From contig LR026961.1 of assembly GCA_900498135.1 (NCBI GenBank), positions 3,961,215-4,025,214 of the forward strand: a stretch of 64,000 bases of DNA, given 5' to 3'. This DNA comes from an uncultured Desulfatiglans sp. GTDB lineage: Bacteria; Desulfobacterota; DSM-4660; Desulfatiglandales; Desulfatiglandaceae. Made by a program: the position numbers and the translations under genes. Under the pieces are notes generated by a model. That model was not told the DNA's origin. It searched no databases and worked only from the letters and a program-made list of their open reading frames with translations. Shown here piece by piece: positions 54,588 to 63,509 of this stretch. Within the stretch, counting starts at the first letter, position 1; each line of letters opens with the position of its first letter.

Positions 54588-55682
54588 TTATGAAGCCTTT
54601 TTTCTCATGGTGAAACCGATGAAAAGACAGACCAGCATGCCGATGATCACCGCCGAGACGCCATGCGGACCGACGCCGTTCGGAGAGCTGGCCAGCCCGA
54701 AATTGTGTGAGAACCCGGCTCCTACGACCATCCCCATTACAAAGACCGCTGCATCGCCATCTCCCTCACCCGCAAGAAAAAGCTGACGCCCGGGGCACCC
54801 GCCCGCGAGGGTGAAGGCAAGCCCCGCAAGAACCATTCCTGCAAAATTCCAGAAATGCATCGTATGCGCCACCGGCTGCCCGGCTATGCCGGGGTGAAAC
54901 TGTCCGAGCGCGAGGTTAACTACGAAAGCAGTGATGGTCAGAGCGAGAAGCCCGGAGAAAAGATGCGCCTGCCTGAAGAGGAGCAGATCGCGGAACGCCC
55001 CCATGGTGCAGAAACGGCTTCGTTGCGCCAGAAAGCCAATGGCAAGCCCCACGATCAGCGAGATAACGAGCGGGGCGTGCATGGATCCGGGCCCCTTCAA
55101 GCTGTAAAACAGAACACCGCTCTTCGCTTCCCCTGCCACCTGGGGAAAAACAAACAGCAGCACCAGAAATCCCGCCATCAGCAAGGGCATAAGCCAGCCA
55201 ACGGATATATACGTCCTGGTCGTGCGCCCGAGGTTGTATCCGGCCTTGAGAAATCGCGTGCCGATCCAGATGCCGAAGATCAACCCGGCAATCCCGAGGA
55301 TGGCGTTCCCGTCTCCGCCGGCGAGGCGCAGCAGGGCGCGCCAGGGGCAACCCAGGAACACCAAAGCGCCGATCATGGCGAAAGCGCCAAGGAAAAACCG
55401 AACGATCGGGGCTGATCCCGCCCGAGGCTTGAATTCTTTGAAGGTGTATGCCGCCAGCAACGCCCCAAGGACGAAACCGATGATCTCCGGCCGCAGGTAC
55501 TGCACGACATCGGCGCGGTGGAGACCCACGGCCCCGCCGATGTCCCTTTCGAAACAGGCGACGCAGATCCCCATGTTGCCCGGGTTGCCCCACTTTTGAA
55601 GCAGGGCGGCGAACAGGCCGATGAAGACGCCGACGCTGACAATCCCCCATCGACTCGCAAAAAAGCGTTTAATGGCATCCAT
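54588..55682 (-). CDS. yedE: YedE/FdhT-like selenium (sulfur) transport membrane protein
   Basis: A 364-residue protein with about ten transmembrane helices and the Cys-containing motifs NMGICVACFERDIGG, GCPWRAL, RSRFCTMGAFRD and GGCPGRQLFLAGEGD. The long form and the VACFERDI motif match the selenium-linked YedE/FdhT family, which is thought to import or pass on selenium for the synthesis of Se-containing enzymes; related YeeE proteins take up thiosulfate. ATG 55682 is preceded by GGGGGGAAAGGG. First gene of the unit. Confidence 0.85.
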   Translation of the reverse strand: MDAIKRFFASRWGIVSVGVFIGLFAALLQKWGNPGNMGICVACFERDIGGAVGLHRADVVQYLRPEIIGFVLGALLAAYTFKEFKPRAGSAPIVRFFLGAFAMIGALVFLGCPWRALLRLAGGDGNAILGIAGLIFGIWIGTRFLKAGYNLGRTTRTYISVGWLMPLLMAGFLVLLFVFPQVAGEAKSGVLFYSLKGPGSMHAPLVISLIVGLAIGFLAQRSRFCTMGAFRDLLLFRQAHLFSGLLALTITAFVVNLALGQFHPGIAGQPVAHTMHFWNFAGMVLAGLAFTLAGGCPGRQLFLAGEGDGDAAVFVMGMVVGAGFSHNFGLASSPNGVGPHGVSAVIIGMLVCLFIGFTMRKKAS

Positions 55683-56029
55683 TTTCCCTTTCCCCCCTCT
55701 TTGATGAATACGGCTCTCCACAACATACGGGGGCTTGTGTACTATAGAGAACATTGGATTGTCAAACTGGAAGATCCGATAATATCGGCCCTATAAATAT
55801 GGTTTTTCTATGAGTTCAGGAGAAGGTCGAGGAACGGAGGACCTCTCTCCCGCTCTTTCATTGAAAGAATGATTTACGAGGAAAGAAATCAGCGTGTGAA
55901 AGAGGCCCCTGTATTGCGGGGACCTGGCATCTTCGGAAGGGCCGAGACGAGGTAAGGAAGGCGCTCTTTTGGTCCATGACCAGAGTTTTGCGGCATCTAC
56001 TTGCGTTGCCGGCAACGATGGCCTGGTTC

Positions 56030-56248
56030 GTGTCCATCCGGAAATGGTCTTTTTCGCCAATCTCGGCGTCAATCTGCACGTTTGCTTGTGCGGCGACCAC
56101 CAGGTCGCCTCCGCGCAAATGATTGATTCCCTTGATATTGGCCAAACCGGGACCTGCCGCGAAACGGTGGGACTGAGCACGCGCAGCGTGTAAAGAAAAA
56201 CCCTCATTTCCGGATTGGAAACTGAGTCCTACCGCGAAATCATTTCCG
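56030..56248 (+). repeat. Palindromic element, copy 8 (with the 52-bp module)
   Basis: GTGTCCATCCGGAAATGG to GAAATCATTTCC, with the core palindrome mutated (GCGACCACCAGGTCGC). The two-hairpin module lies between TTGGCCAAA and CCCTCATTTCC. If the right end is taken at CATTTCC, GGTTC flanks both sides. The gap 55683-56029 otherwise shows no gene. Confidence 0.82.
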
Positions 56249-56457
56249 GTTCATCGGAGAAGGGGCCATGGGGGACGAAAAGCCACCGGCGGGACCCTGC
56301 CTCTGGTTGCAGCCTTGCAAGTTCTTTTTTAAAAGACTAATGATGCGGTCCGGATTCGGCCACCTCCGACCATCAGCAGCCTTTTGAAGTGCCGAACAGT
56401 TCTTACGACCATGCAGGATGTTGCAAATGGAGGGATTCTATCGGTTTTGGACTGGAT

Positions 56458-56500
56458 TCCAAAACCCGGCTCTTTGAAGGAGCCGGGCTTTGGAGCCCCA
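56458..56500 (+). terminator. Hairpin with short T-run
   Basis: CCCGGCTC-TTTGAAG-GAGCCGGG followed by CTTT. The stem is strong but the T-run is poor, and no gene reads into it from the left, so the role is unclear. Confidence 0.35.
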
Positions 56501-56544
56501 TTTCTTCAGGGTGGCGATGTGATCTTATGTTATAGGCAGGTGAA

Positions 56545-56720
56545 CTTTCCATCCGGAAATGATCTTTTTTGCCAATCTCTACGTCGATCTGCACGTTTGC
56601 TTGTGCGGCGACCCGCAGGTCGCCACCGCGCAAACGCTTGATTTCCTTGATATTGACAAAAAACCCTCATTTCCGGATTGGAAACTGGGTTCTACCGGGA
56701 AATCATTTCCAGATGGAAAC
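56545..56720 (+). repeat. Palindromic element, copy 9 (full length, 176 bp)
   Basis: CTTTCCATCCGGAAATG to CATTTCCAGATGGAAAC, same total length as copies 6 and 7. It ends 3 bases from the stop codon of the convergently lying lipoprotein gene, so it could shape that transcript's 3' end. Confidence 0.88.
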
Positions 56721-56723
56721 GAA

Positions 56724-57218
56724 CTAAGGATTCGTGCCCCCGGTTTTGTCTTCCGCGCCGGCAGCGGCCTCCTCCGTGGCGGATGACCCGTCATCCATCA
56801 TTTTCGTCGCTTTGTCGCTCAGCTGAGAAGCCCCTTCTCCGACGGCCGTCTTAGCGTCTTCAAGTACTTCGCCCGTCTTTTCCTTGATCTGTCCAGCCGC
56901 CTCTTCCGTGGCGGACACAGTGTCTTCGACCACATCCTTGGATTGAGCCTCCACCTCTCCGGCCGCTTCCTCGGTGGTGGAAGCGGCTCGATCAGCGGCT
57001 TCCTCGGCCTCATCCGCCGCCTGACCAGCGGCTTGCTCTGTCGCGGCACCGGCTTCCTCAGCCGTCTCCGTAATTTCCTGCTTGACCTGGCCGGCCTTTT
57101 CCTCTGTGGCTGTTACCGCTTCTTTAGTCTCTTCCGCCGCTTTCTGGGCATCTTCCCCGCTGCAGCCGTAGGTGAACATCAGCAGGAGACCTGCAATAAT
57201 AACCCCAATCCTTCTCAT
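56724..57218 (-). CDS. Ala/Glu/Thr-rich lipoprotein with coiled-coil repeats
   Basis: A 164-residue lipoprotein (lipobox MFTYGC). The mature part consists of repeated acidic heptad-like units (ATEEKAGQVKQEITETAEEA, STTEEAAGEVEAQS, SATEEAAGQIKEKTGEVLED), low in aromatic residues. It is probably an elongated helix on the outer membrane. Similar Ala/Glu repeats occur in LEA-like stress proteins. GAGGAGG precedes ATG 57218. Confidence 0.75.
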   Translation of the reverse strand: MRRIGVIIAGLLLMFTYGCSGEDAQKAAEETKEAVTATEEKAGQVKQEITETAEEAGAATEQAAGQAADEAEEAADRAASTTEEAAGEVEAQSKDVVEDTVSATEEAAGQIKEKTGEVLEDAKTAVGEGASQLSDKATKMMDDGSSATEEAAAGAEDKTGGTNP

Positions 57219-57453
57219 GTTGTTCCTCCTCACTTCAATTCCTTCAGATCATGGTGCCTCCCTTTCACTGACGATGACTCTGGAGCATCGGTTCTCCGAT
57301 GTCAAGCCAAATGAGGTTTTCTGCAGCTTCCTGCGCCGGACTCCTCTCTGTTTCACAGAACACGTGTCCAAGGCTCTGTGGCAAGCGGTCCGGATCTCGG
57401 ACTCAAGTCAGCCCCTTTCCTTTTGTTAAGAGTTTCGGCGATGTAATGCCACC

Positions 57454-58029
57454 TTACTGCCCGGTCGGCGAGTCAGATGACCCCCTTGATACGGAGGTCG
57501 TATCGTATGGCTCACACTCCTGCGGGATGCGCTCGAGCCTATGCACAGGGTACCCTTTCGCCTCAGCCGAGCCCACCAGGGCCTCGTAAACGTCCTGATC
57601 CATGCCGGGTGTCCGGCTCAGGATCCAGAGGTATTTGCGGGAAGGATGCCCGACCATGGCCCAGCGGTAATCCTCGTCCAATGCGATGATCCAGTAGTCG
57701 CCCTTGAACGGCCAGAAAAACTGGACCCGGAGTTTTGCGCCATTGGATCCGGGCACCACAAAGGCCTTGGCCGTACTCACCTTCAGGGGGGCGTCGCGGG
57801 ACCCCTTCCGGCAGGAATTGATGACGGCGACATAGTCCTTCATCATCGAATATTCCGCCTTCACGCAATGGCAATCCCGCTGGAACCAAGCCGGGAGAGA
57901 CGCAACGGCATACCACCGGCCCATGTATTGCGCCAGGTCCACGGAAGGAACCGGCTGATTCGCCTCCTTTGGTTCAGGCAGAGAGGCGCAGCCGGCCAGG
58001 ATAAGAAAAAGGGCGAACATGCATTTCAT
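57454..58029 (-). CDS. blc: Lipocalin family lipoprotein (Blc-like)
   Basis: A 191-residue lipocalin anchored by lipid (LFLILAGC). The GxW motif is in YMGRWYAVASLPAWFQRDCH; later FFWPFKGDYWIIALDEDYRW, LWILSRTPGMD and LERIPQEC match Blc-type outer-membrane lipocalins, which bind fatty acids or lysophospholipids. GGAG lies before ATG 58029. A damaged C-terminal copy lies at 59952-60145 behind transposon remnants. Confidence 0.9.
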   Translation of the reverse strand: MKCMFALFLILAGCASLPEPKEANQPVPSVDLAQYMGRWYAVASLPAWFQRDCHCVKAEYSMMKDYVAVINSCRKGSRDAPLKVSTAKAFVVPGSNGAKLRVQFFWPFKGDYWIIALDEDYRWAMVGHPSRKYLWILSRTPGMDQDVYEALVGSAEAKGYPVHRLERIPQECEPYDTTSVSRGSSDSPTGQ

Positions 58030-58173
58030 AATGACTCCAGAATGGTGAGTTGCACACCCCTTCATGAGAATCTACAACTGCAAATCATTATCACTGGCCG
58101 GACCTCTGCACTCAGGACTTTTATCGGAGCGAAAGGGCAGACCTCTGGGCCTCATAAAGGGCGTCATTCCGCC

Positions 58174-58437
58174 TCACAAAACTTTTTCCACTGCTACGAT
58201 GTCGTCATAGGTCCCGCCCGCACTGTCAATGAAGTTTTTCACTGCTTCAGCGTTTGGCGCTTCCCAATCACAAATGCCTACGCCTTCTTCATTCACCCAC
58301 AGTCCGTTGAACTTGACCTCCGGATGTTCTTTCAAATATTTCTCCATTGCCCCGCCAACTTGCTGTTTGAACTCGTCTGTTACAGCAGATGGAGGAAATT
58401 TTCCCTTATTGTATCTTAATACGAGAACCTTTGCCAT
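58174..58437 (-). CDS. Small DUF4242-like protein
   Basis: An 87-residue protein (MAKVLVLRYNKGKFPP, GLWVNEEGVGICDWEAPNAE) with a single ferredoxin-like alpha/beta fold pattern. The end resembles DUF4242 (nickel-binding-like) proteins, but the match is by eye. AAAGGAGG is well spaced to the ATG, and a promoter can be seen upstream. Confidence 0.65.
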   Translation of the reverse strand: MAKVLVLRYNKGKFPPSAVTDEFKQQVGGAMEKYLKEHPEVKFNGLWVNEEGVGICDWEAPNAEAVKNFIDSAGGTYDDIVAVEKVL

Positions 58438-58461
58438 TTTCCAATACCTCCTTTGATAGAG

Positions 58462-58490
58462 CTATAATAGTACGTTGATGCAATTTTCAA
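58462..58490 (-). promoter_or_regulatory. Likely promoter of the DUF4242-like gene
   Basis: On the minus strand TTGAAA (58485-58490) and TTATAG (58462-58467) are 17 bases apart, 25 bases before the start codon. Confidence 0.4.
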
Positions 58491-58699
58491 ATTCTAATTA
58501 CATTAAAGAGAATCTTTTGTCAAGGCTTTCCGGCAATAGTGTCCATTCCTTTCTAAAGTCTATCCATTGACTTTTCTTCCGGAAATAACGCATCTATTCT
58601 CCTTAGTATAATTGATAAAAGTGAAAGAAAGACGCACCCAAACGTCAAACAGATCCAAAGAAATATCCATCAACCTGCCAGGCCTCAAAACAAGCTCGC

Positions 58700-58990
58700 C
58701 ATTTTGGATTGGCTTTGCAAGCTCTGGATCGAGCGTTTATTCGTAAAACCTTGCATTGGGAAGCTTACCGCCGATCGATTCGCGATGTATTTCCACAGAG
58801 GATGAGAACATGGCAACCGATCCGAGTTTGAGAAATCCTTATTCAGACGCGCTTCGAGTTGTTCGATCCGTTTTCGGAGCTCGCGCTTTTCCTCCGCAAG
58901 GGCGAGGATGCTCTGGATGAGCACGGAGCGCGGCACATTCTGCAGCCCCTCTTCAGTCAAGGTGATCTTCGGGAAAAAGAGGCGTTTCAG
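58700..58990 (-). pseudogene. IS66-type transposase, N-terminal remnant
   Basis: Reads ILALAEEKRELRKRIEQLEA, then RLNKDFSNSDRLPCSHPLWK. The coiled coil followed by the N-SSNS-PPSSD-like motif is the N-terminus of IS66 TnpC, here corrupted and cut short; the catalytic domain is absent. Confidence 0.65.
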
Positions 58991-59880
58991 GCATGGAGCA
59001 CCTCCCGGAAACGCTTGCCAAGCGGGTAGAGGTAGACCGTCTTGACCGGTTCCATGCACCGGTTAGAGCGGTCGTAGCGTCCACGCCCCTTGGTCGGTCC
59101 TGCATAAACCCAGTTGCCTGCCCGGTAGCGGGTGCTCTGGAAACGGGTCGTATCCACGAAGGTTTCGAGCAGGGCAACGGGATGGCGGTAAAACGCCTGC
59201 CAGTCCCCCGGAAGCATCCGGATGTTGGCGCTCAGGAGCTTCGAGGCCAAGTGCTCCAGCGAAACCCAGTTCAGAATCAGGAACCGGACGTTATTGACGA
59301 CCTTGTAGAGGTTCGCTTCCCTGGTACGGGGCTGCCAACCGATGAACCGGTCGCGGCACTCCACCTTCCAGGCCGCTGAGCCCCAACCGAGGCAAGCCAC
59401 CAGGTGTGCATCCAGGTAGGCGAGGTACTTTCAGGTATGCACCGACGATTCGGGGGCTCCCCAGGTAATGGTACTTGTCGACCAGTTGATCCCACAGGCC
59501 TTCATCCGGGGTTCGCCGGACCATGTCGATTTTCAAAGAACCAAACTCGGAGACCGTTCCGTGAATCTCCGAGGTGTCGTAGCTGTAGCTGCGTCGAACA
59601 GCCTTACAGGGCTTCCCATGAGTCTTGTGGCCAAAGGCGGGGGGAGGTTGACGAGCTTTTTTTCTTCGAGCTTGAGCAGCAGCGCACAGCAGGCCATCCC
59701 TTTGAGTTGTTCGTTCGGGTGCCGCCAGTCCCAGTGCTCACACAGCACCCGGGAAATGGCGGTTCGACCGCGTTACCAATGCCGGGAGATGGTATCGCGG
59801 ACAAACGAGAGGTCTTCCTCTCTGATCTGACAGCCGCCAATTTGATACAGGGTCTCTGCCAAGGTGCTGTTTCTTCCTGG
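58987..59880 (-). pseudogene. DUF4338 (DruA-like) gene, broken by frameshifts
   Basis: Three minus-strand pieces in different frames belong together. Right: VLCEHWDWRHPNEQLKGMAC. Middle: LWDQLVDKYHYLGSPRIVGA. Left, to 58987: ACLGWGSAAWKVECRDRFIG, NVRFLILNWV and FVDTTRFQSTRYRAGNWVYA. This is the DUF4338 family, best known as DruA of Druantia systems but more often carried by transposons. No other Druantia gene is present, so the transposon reading is preferred. At least two frame breaks and one stop are visible. Confidence 0.75.
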
Positions 59881-59951
59881 CAAAGCACCCTAGCGAAATT
59901 TAGCCGTGGACGTCAGGGAAATATACACCCCTGTGATCAGATACGAATCCT

Positions 59952-60145
59952 CTACTGCACCGTCGACGTACCAGAAGAACTCGCCGATATGAAACTCGAA
60001 TCGTGCAGGCTGCACTCCTGCGGGATGCGCTCGACTCTTTGCACAGGATACCCTTTCGCCTCAGCCGATTCCACCAAGGTCCCGTAAACGTCCTGGTCCA
60101 TGCCGGGGATTTGGCTCAAGATGCAGAGATACCTCCGGACAGATC
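59952..60145 (-). pseudogene. Duplicated C-terminal fragment of the lipocalin gene
   Basis: RYLCILSQIPGMDQDVYGTL and VESAEAKGYPVQRVERIPQE match the end of the lipocalin at 57454 almost residue by residue. The N-terminal half is absent. So the DUF4338/IS66 remnants lie between a whole and a partial copy. Confidence 0.85.
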
Positions 60146-60353
60146 CCTGCCTGAGCTTCTTGTTCTTTCCCCGGTTTTTTTGGTAGGATTCTTTATTACG
60201 TTTGTCCTGCCGCTTCCATATGCACGCCTCATCCATCGTCCATCGAGGGTCTGCCTATTGCGGCGGATGCTTTGGAAGCGTGTCAGCGGACACGGGAAGC
60301 GGTCTCTTTTCTGATGCTTAGCAACCTCTTACGGGGGAAAGAAGGGAAAGGAC

Positions 60354-61256
60354 TTGAATAGGGCTATTTTCGAAGCACTCCTGGCCGGCTTGAAAACCTT
60401 CAACCTCGGCTGGAATCTGGCGAAGTCAGCAGTGCTTTGGCCTGCGTTCAGGTCCAGAGGCTATTGCACGGAGTTTCCACCTGCAAAGCGCATCATGGTC
60501 TTGGCGCCGCACATGGATGACGAAGTGATCGGGTGCGGGGGAGCGATTCATCGTCACGCGCGGCGAGGGGGAAGGACAACCTGCGTGTTCCTGACCAACG
60601 GGGCCGCCGGCCTCAGTGGGGCGGAACGGGAAAGCGTCTATGCCACGCGCCGCAGGGAAAGCGGTCGGGCGGCGCTGATACTCGGCATCGACCGGTTGGT
60701 CTTCTGTGGACGTCCGGATGGGCGCTTGAAATCCGATCCGGACCTCGAACGCCGGATCCGAGACATCATCGACGAGGAAAGGCCGGAGATCCTATTACTC
60801 CCTTACCCCTTCGACCCGCACCCCGATCATCGCGCCGCTTTCGGGGTTCTGGCCGACGCCACCCGCGCCATGCCCGAATCTGAGATCCACCTCCTCCTTT
60901 ATCAGATCCGGACACCCATCCCCTGGAGAACCATAAGTGTTGTTCTGGATATCTCCCATGAACTTTCTGCCAAACACGAAGCATTCGCCGCCTTTGCATC
61001 CCAACCGGAGAGAACCTTCAAAACCGTTTTGCATCTGGGCAGCTGCCAGCGCTTTCTGATCGGAGTCAAACCGAGAGCTGTGGAGGTCTTTGCCTCGCTC
61101 AGCCTTTCAAACGCAGGCCGCGTCGGCTATAATCTGCCGTTCCAGGGTCCGCAGGTCAGCCGGATCCTTTGCGTCGGGCGGCATGCCCTGCGCCGGGGAA
61201 GGCTTCTGCATACGCATCCGTTGAAGGAAGCAGATGGCTGGAAGAACATCGCCTGA
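60354..61256 (+). CDS. PIG-L family deacetylase
   Basis: A 300-residue zinc-dependent deacetylase of the LmbE/PIG-L family. The first motif MVLAPHMDDEVIGCGGAIHR (PHxDDE, zinc ligands) is near residue 50, and PFDPHPDHRAAF (HPDH) near 155. It removes acetyl from N-acetylglucosamine-type sugars, probably during surface glycan synthesis. The start is TTG 60354 behind GGGAAAGGA. The Stealth-type gene follows, so both likely act on the same polysaccharide. Confidence 0.87.
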   Translation: MNRAIFEALLAGLKTFNLGWNLAKSAVLWPAFRSRGYCTEFPPAKRIMVLAPHMDDEVIGCGGAIHRHARRGGRTTCVFLTNGAAGLSGAERESVYATRRRESGRAALILGIDRLVFCGRPDGRLKSDPDLERRIRDIIDEERPEILLLPYPFDPHPDHRAAFGVLADATRAMPESEIHLLLYQIRTPIPWRTISVVLDISHELSAKHEAFAAFASQPERTFKTVLHLGSCQRFLIGVKPRAVEVFASLSLSNAGRVGYNLPFQGPQVSRILCVGRHALRRGRLLHTHPLKEADGWKNIA

Positions 61257-61415
61257 TTCCCCGCGGCAGCCTGCCGCCTGTGGAAATATGAAGAGAACGC
61301 GCATCCTCTGCTCACAAAACCCGGGCCTCACGCTGCATCTGTTCAGCCAGGGCAGATTTTTTCTTGCCAGAGGAAATCCCAAACCAACCCGTGACAAGTA
61401 TTGAGGTGGGAATCT

Positions 61416-62513
61416 TTGGCAACGAAACCGCAAAAGGTCGACGCCGTCTACCTCTGGGTGGACGGGGAGGATGCAACCTTTCACAGGCTGCGGAACGCAG
61501 CCGTACGGAGCGGTGCGAACGAAAAATCTTTTGCAAGACGGCATTTCAGGGACAGCGGCGAATTGCGGCACTCGCTTCGCTCCCTGGAATCCCATGCTTC
61601 CTGGGTCGACAAGGTCCACATCGTTCACCAGGACGGTCTACCTTCATGGCTGGACCTCTCCAACCCGCGCATTCGAACGATTCGGCACGAAGAGATCTTC
61701 CCTGACCCTTCTGTCCTCCCCACCTTCAATTCCTGCGCCATCGAATTGAACCTCCACCGCATTCCCGGCCTATCCCGGCGATTTCTTTACTTCAACGACG
61801 ATCTCTTTCTGGGGCGGGATCTACCCTTCCCAGACTACGCTGCCCCAGAACGCAGACAGCGTTTCTTCCTCGAGCCCAACCCCATTTCCCTCTGGACGTG
61901 GACAAAACCCGTTCACGACAAGGCCTACGCGTTCACGCTGAGACGTATACGCCGCTTTCTGGGAAGAAAACGCTACAACGAGTGCCTCCAGGCACTGGCC
62001 TCGACCAGACGCGGCTGGCGAGCGCTCCTGCCTCTACGCTGCCTGCTGCCGGCCCATGTCCCCCAACTCTACAACCGAGAAGTGCTTTCCGAACTCGAGA
62101 CGCTCTTCTCCGATGAATACCAAAAAACAAGGGCTCACAGGTTTCGCGCTCCAGAGGATATCGTTTTCAGGATACTCTACAGCTTTTACCTCGTCGACAA
62201 AGAGGCCCTGGAACCCCGGCTCCTGGATTGGGATTCCCCGGCCTACGCCTTTGTCCGACTGGAGTCCGATCCCGCCAAAATGAAAAGGGCCTTTGACCGC
62301 ATCACAGCCATCGACCCCGCTTTCATCTGCGTCAACGACGACCTGAATGACTTCCCGGAAGAGCATCCTTCCCTCTGCCTTTGGCGTGAATTCATGGAAA
62401 AACGCTATCCGGTTCCCTCGGGCTTCGAAAAAAAGACCGCTCGAAGATCCCGAGCCGTGCGTGAATCTGGGAAGGGAAAGACTGAGGTTGTTGCCTCTTC
62501 TCTTGCTGATTGA
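61416..62513 (+). CDS. Stealth-family sugar-phosphate transferase
   Basis: A 365-residue protein with CR1 (VDAVYLWVDGEDATF, residues about 7-21) and CR2 (RDSGELRHSLRSLESHASWV, then RRFLYFNDDLFLGRDL). These are the conserved blocks of Stealth/CpsY phosphotransferases, which transfer sugar-1-phosphate to growing capsule or exopolysaccharide chains. The end carries ICVNDDLND. Start TTG 61416 is chosen because AGGTGGG precedes it; TTG 61401 is possible. Confidence 0.87.
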   Translation: MATKPQKVDAVYLWVDGEDATFHRLRNAAVRSGANEKSFARRHFRDSGELRHSLRSLESHASWVDKVHIVHQDGLPSWLDLSNPRIRTIRHEEIFPDPSVLPTFNSCAIELNLHRIPGLSRRFLYFNDDLFLGRDLPFPDYAAPERRQRFFLEPNPISLWTWTKPVHDKAYAFTLRRIRRFLGRKRYNECLQALASTRRGWRALLPLRCLLPAHVPQLYNREVLSELETLFSDEYQKTRAHRFRAPEDIVFRILYSFYLVDKEALEPRLLDWDSPAYAFVRLESDPAKMKRAFDRITAIDPAFICVNDDLNDFPEEHPSLCLWREFMEKRYPVPSGFEKKTARRSRAVRESGKGKTEVVASSLAD

Positions 62514-62693
62514 AAGGTTTGGCAATGGGTGAAAAATCCGTTGTTCTCAGGCCGTTGAAAGAGGCCGGATGCGAGGCTTGCCAAATCCTGGGCAATGAGG
62601 CGCACATACAGGTGCGCAGCCGTGACAAGGGATCCGGCTTAACGCAGGAGACGGACGTTCTTCAACGGCCTTTCAGGCATCGACACCCGGGGT

Positions 62694-63341
62694 TTAAAGC
62701 CTCACCCATTTCAGGTCATCGAATCGCTCGGTGCAGCGAAGAATCCTGGTGTGGTAGTTGTCCACAAATTCGTTCTTCAGTCTCATGGACACATCCCTGA
62801 AAGCCTCATTCTTGAGTAGTTTTCCTATATTTTCAGGGTCTTTCACCGTAAACTCCGCGACGATCTGGCTCGTTCCGCCGAACAAGACGTTCCACCCCCC
62901 GGTCACTTCCACGTAATCGATGGTCTGCATCACAGGCAGGTGTTCGCGGATCACGAAATCATTATAAAGCTCCCTTTTTCCCGGTCTGATGTCATAGTAT
63001 TGGTTGAATTTCCAGACACCCTTCTGAATCGTGTATCTCTCCCGTTTTACATTGCCTGTTGGATACAGTACGTATCGCCTGTAGTTGATAACGAGCGATC
63101 TCAGCTCGTTGTTGAGGGCATGAAACCGGCGGTTCCCTATAATCGCCACCATTTCCTGCAGCGTTTCAGTCGAGTTTACACCGATGATCCGGGGGCCGAA
63201 TCCGACCTCGACATAATACCCTCCAACAGAGACAAGGCCCAGGGACGTCATCGTCGGGATATAGGTATCCGATATGAACCGGCCGTAGTCAGTCCCTTTG
63301 CCAGGCAATACATCCCATGTCTCACAATATAGAATGGACAT
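62694..63341 (-). CDS. Protein of unknown function with two similar halves (NIPSNAP-like fold?)
   Basis: A 215-residue protein. Each half begins with a Trp/Tyr-rich strand and a PGK motif (YCETWDVLPGKGTDYGRFIS; FNQYYDIRPGKRELYNDFVI) and has a strand-helix pattern like dimeric alpha-beta barrel (EthD/NIPSNAP) proteins. A duplicated domain is likely. AGGAGG lies before ATG 63341. The UroD-like gene upstream on the same strand could share its pathway. No function assigned. Confidence 0.7.
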   Translation of the reverse strand: MSILYCETWDVLPGKGTDYGRFISDTYIPTMTSLGLVSVGGYYVEVGFGPRIIGVNSTETLQEMVAIIGNRRFHALNNELRSLVINYRRYVLYPTGNVKRERYTIQKGVWKFNQYYDIRPGKRELYNDFVIREHLPVMQTIDYVEVTGGWNVLFGGTSQIVAEFTVKDPENIGKLLKNEAFRDVSMRLKNEFVDNYHTRILRCTERFDDLKWVRL

Positions 63342-63368
63342 ATCTCCACCTCCTGTGTCTCCCACTTC

Positions 63369-63507
63369 GTTTCCACCCGGAAGCGGTTTCCAGGGTGCAA
63401 CCGAGTTTCCTATTCCGGAAATGAGGCCGGTTTCTTCACACCCTGCAGGTGCTCAGTCCCACCGCTTCGCGGAGGGTCCCGGTTTCTTCACACCCTGCGA
63501 ACCAGCC
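63369..63507 (-). repeat. Palindromic element, copy 10 (partial) plus a doubled 52-bp module
   Basis: GTTTCCACCCGGAAGCGG to CCTATTCCGGAAATGAGG is the outer part of an element in the copy-6 orientation. It continues into the two-hairpin module (reverse: GGTTTCTTCACACCCTGCAG, CCCACCGCTTCGCGGAGGG) and starts a second one (GGTTTCTTCACACCCTGCGA). Confidence 0.75.
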
Positions 63508-63509
63508 GA

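Noticed and set aside
58987-59880. Druantia defence system
   Set aside because: Only a frameshifted DUF4338 gene is present next to IS66 debris; no DruB-E or helicase gene. Transposon origin explains it better.
1067-63507. CRISPR array
   Set aside because: The repeats are about 176 bp, widely scattered, in both orientations and inserted between ordinary genes; there are no regular spacers and no cas genes.
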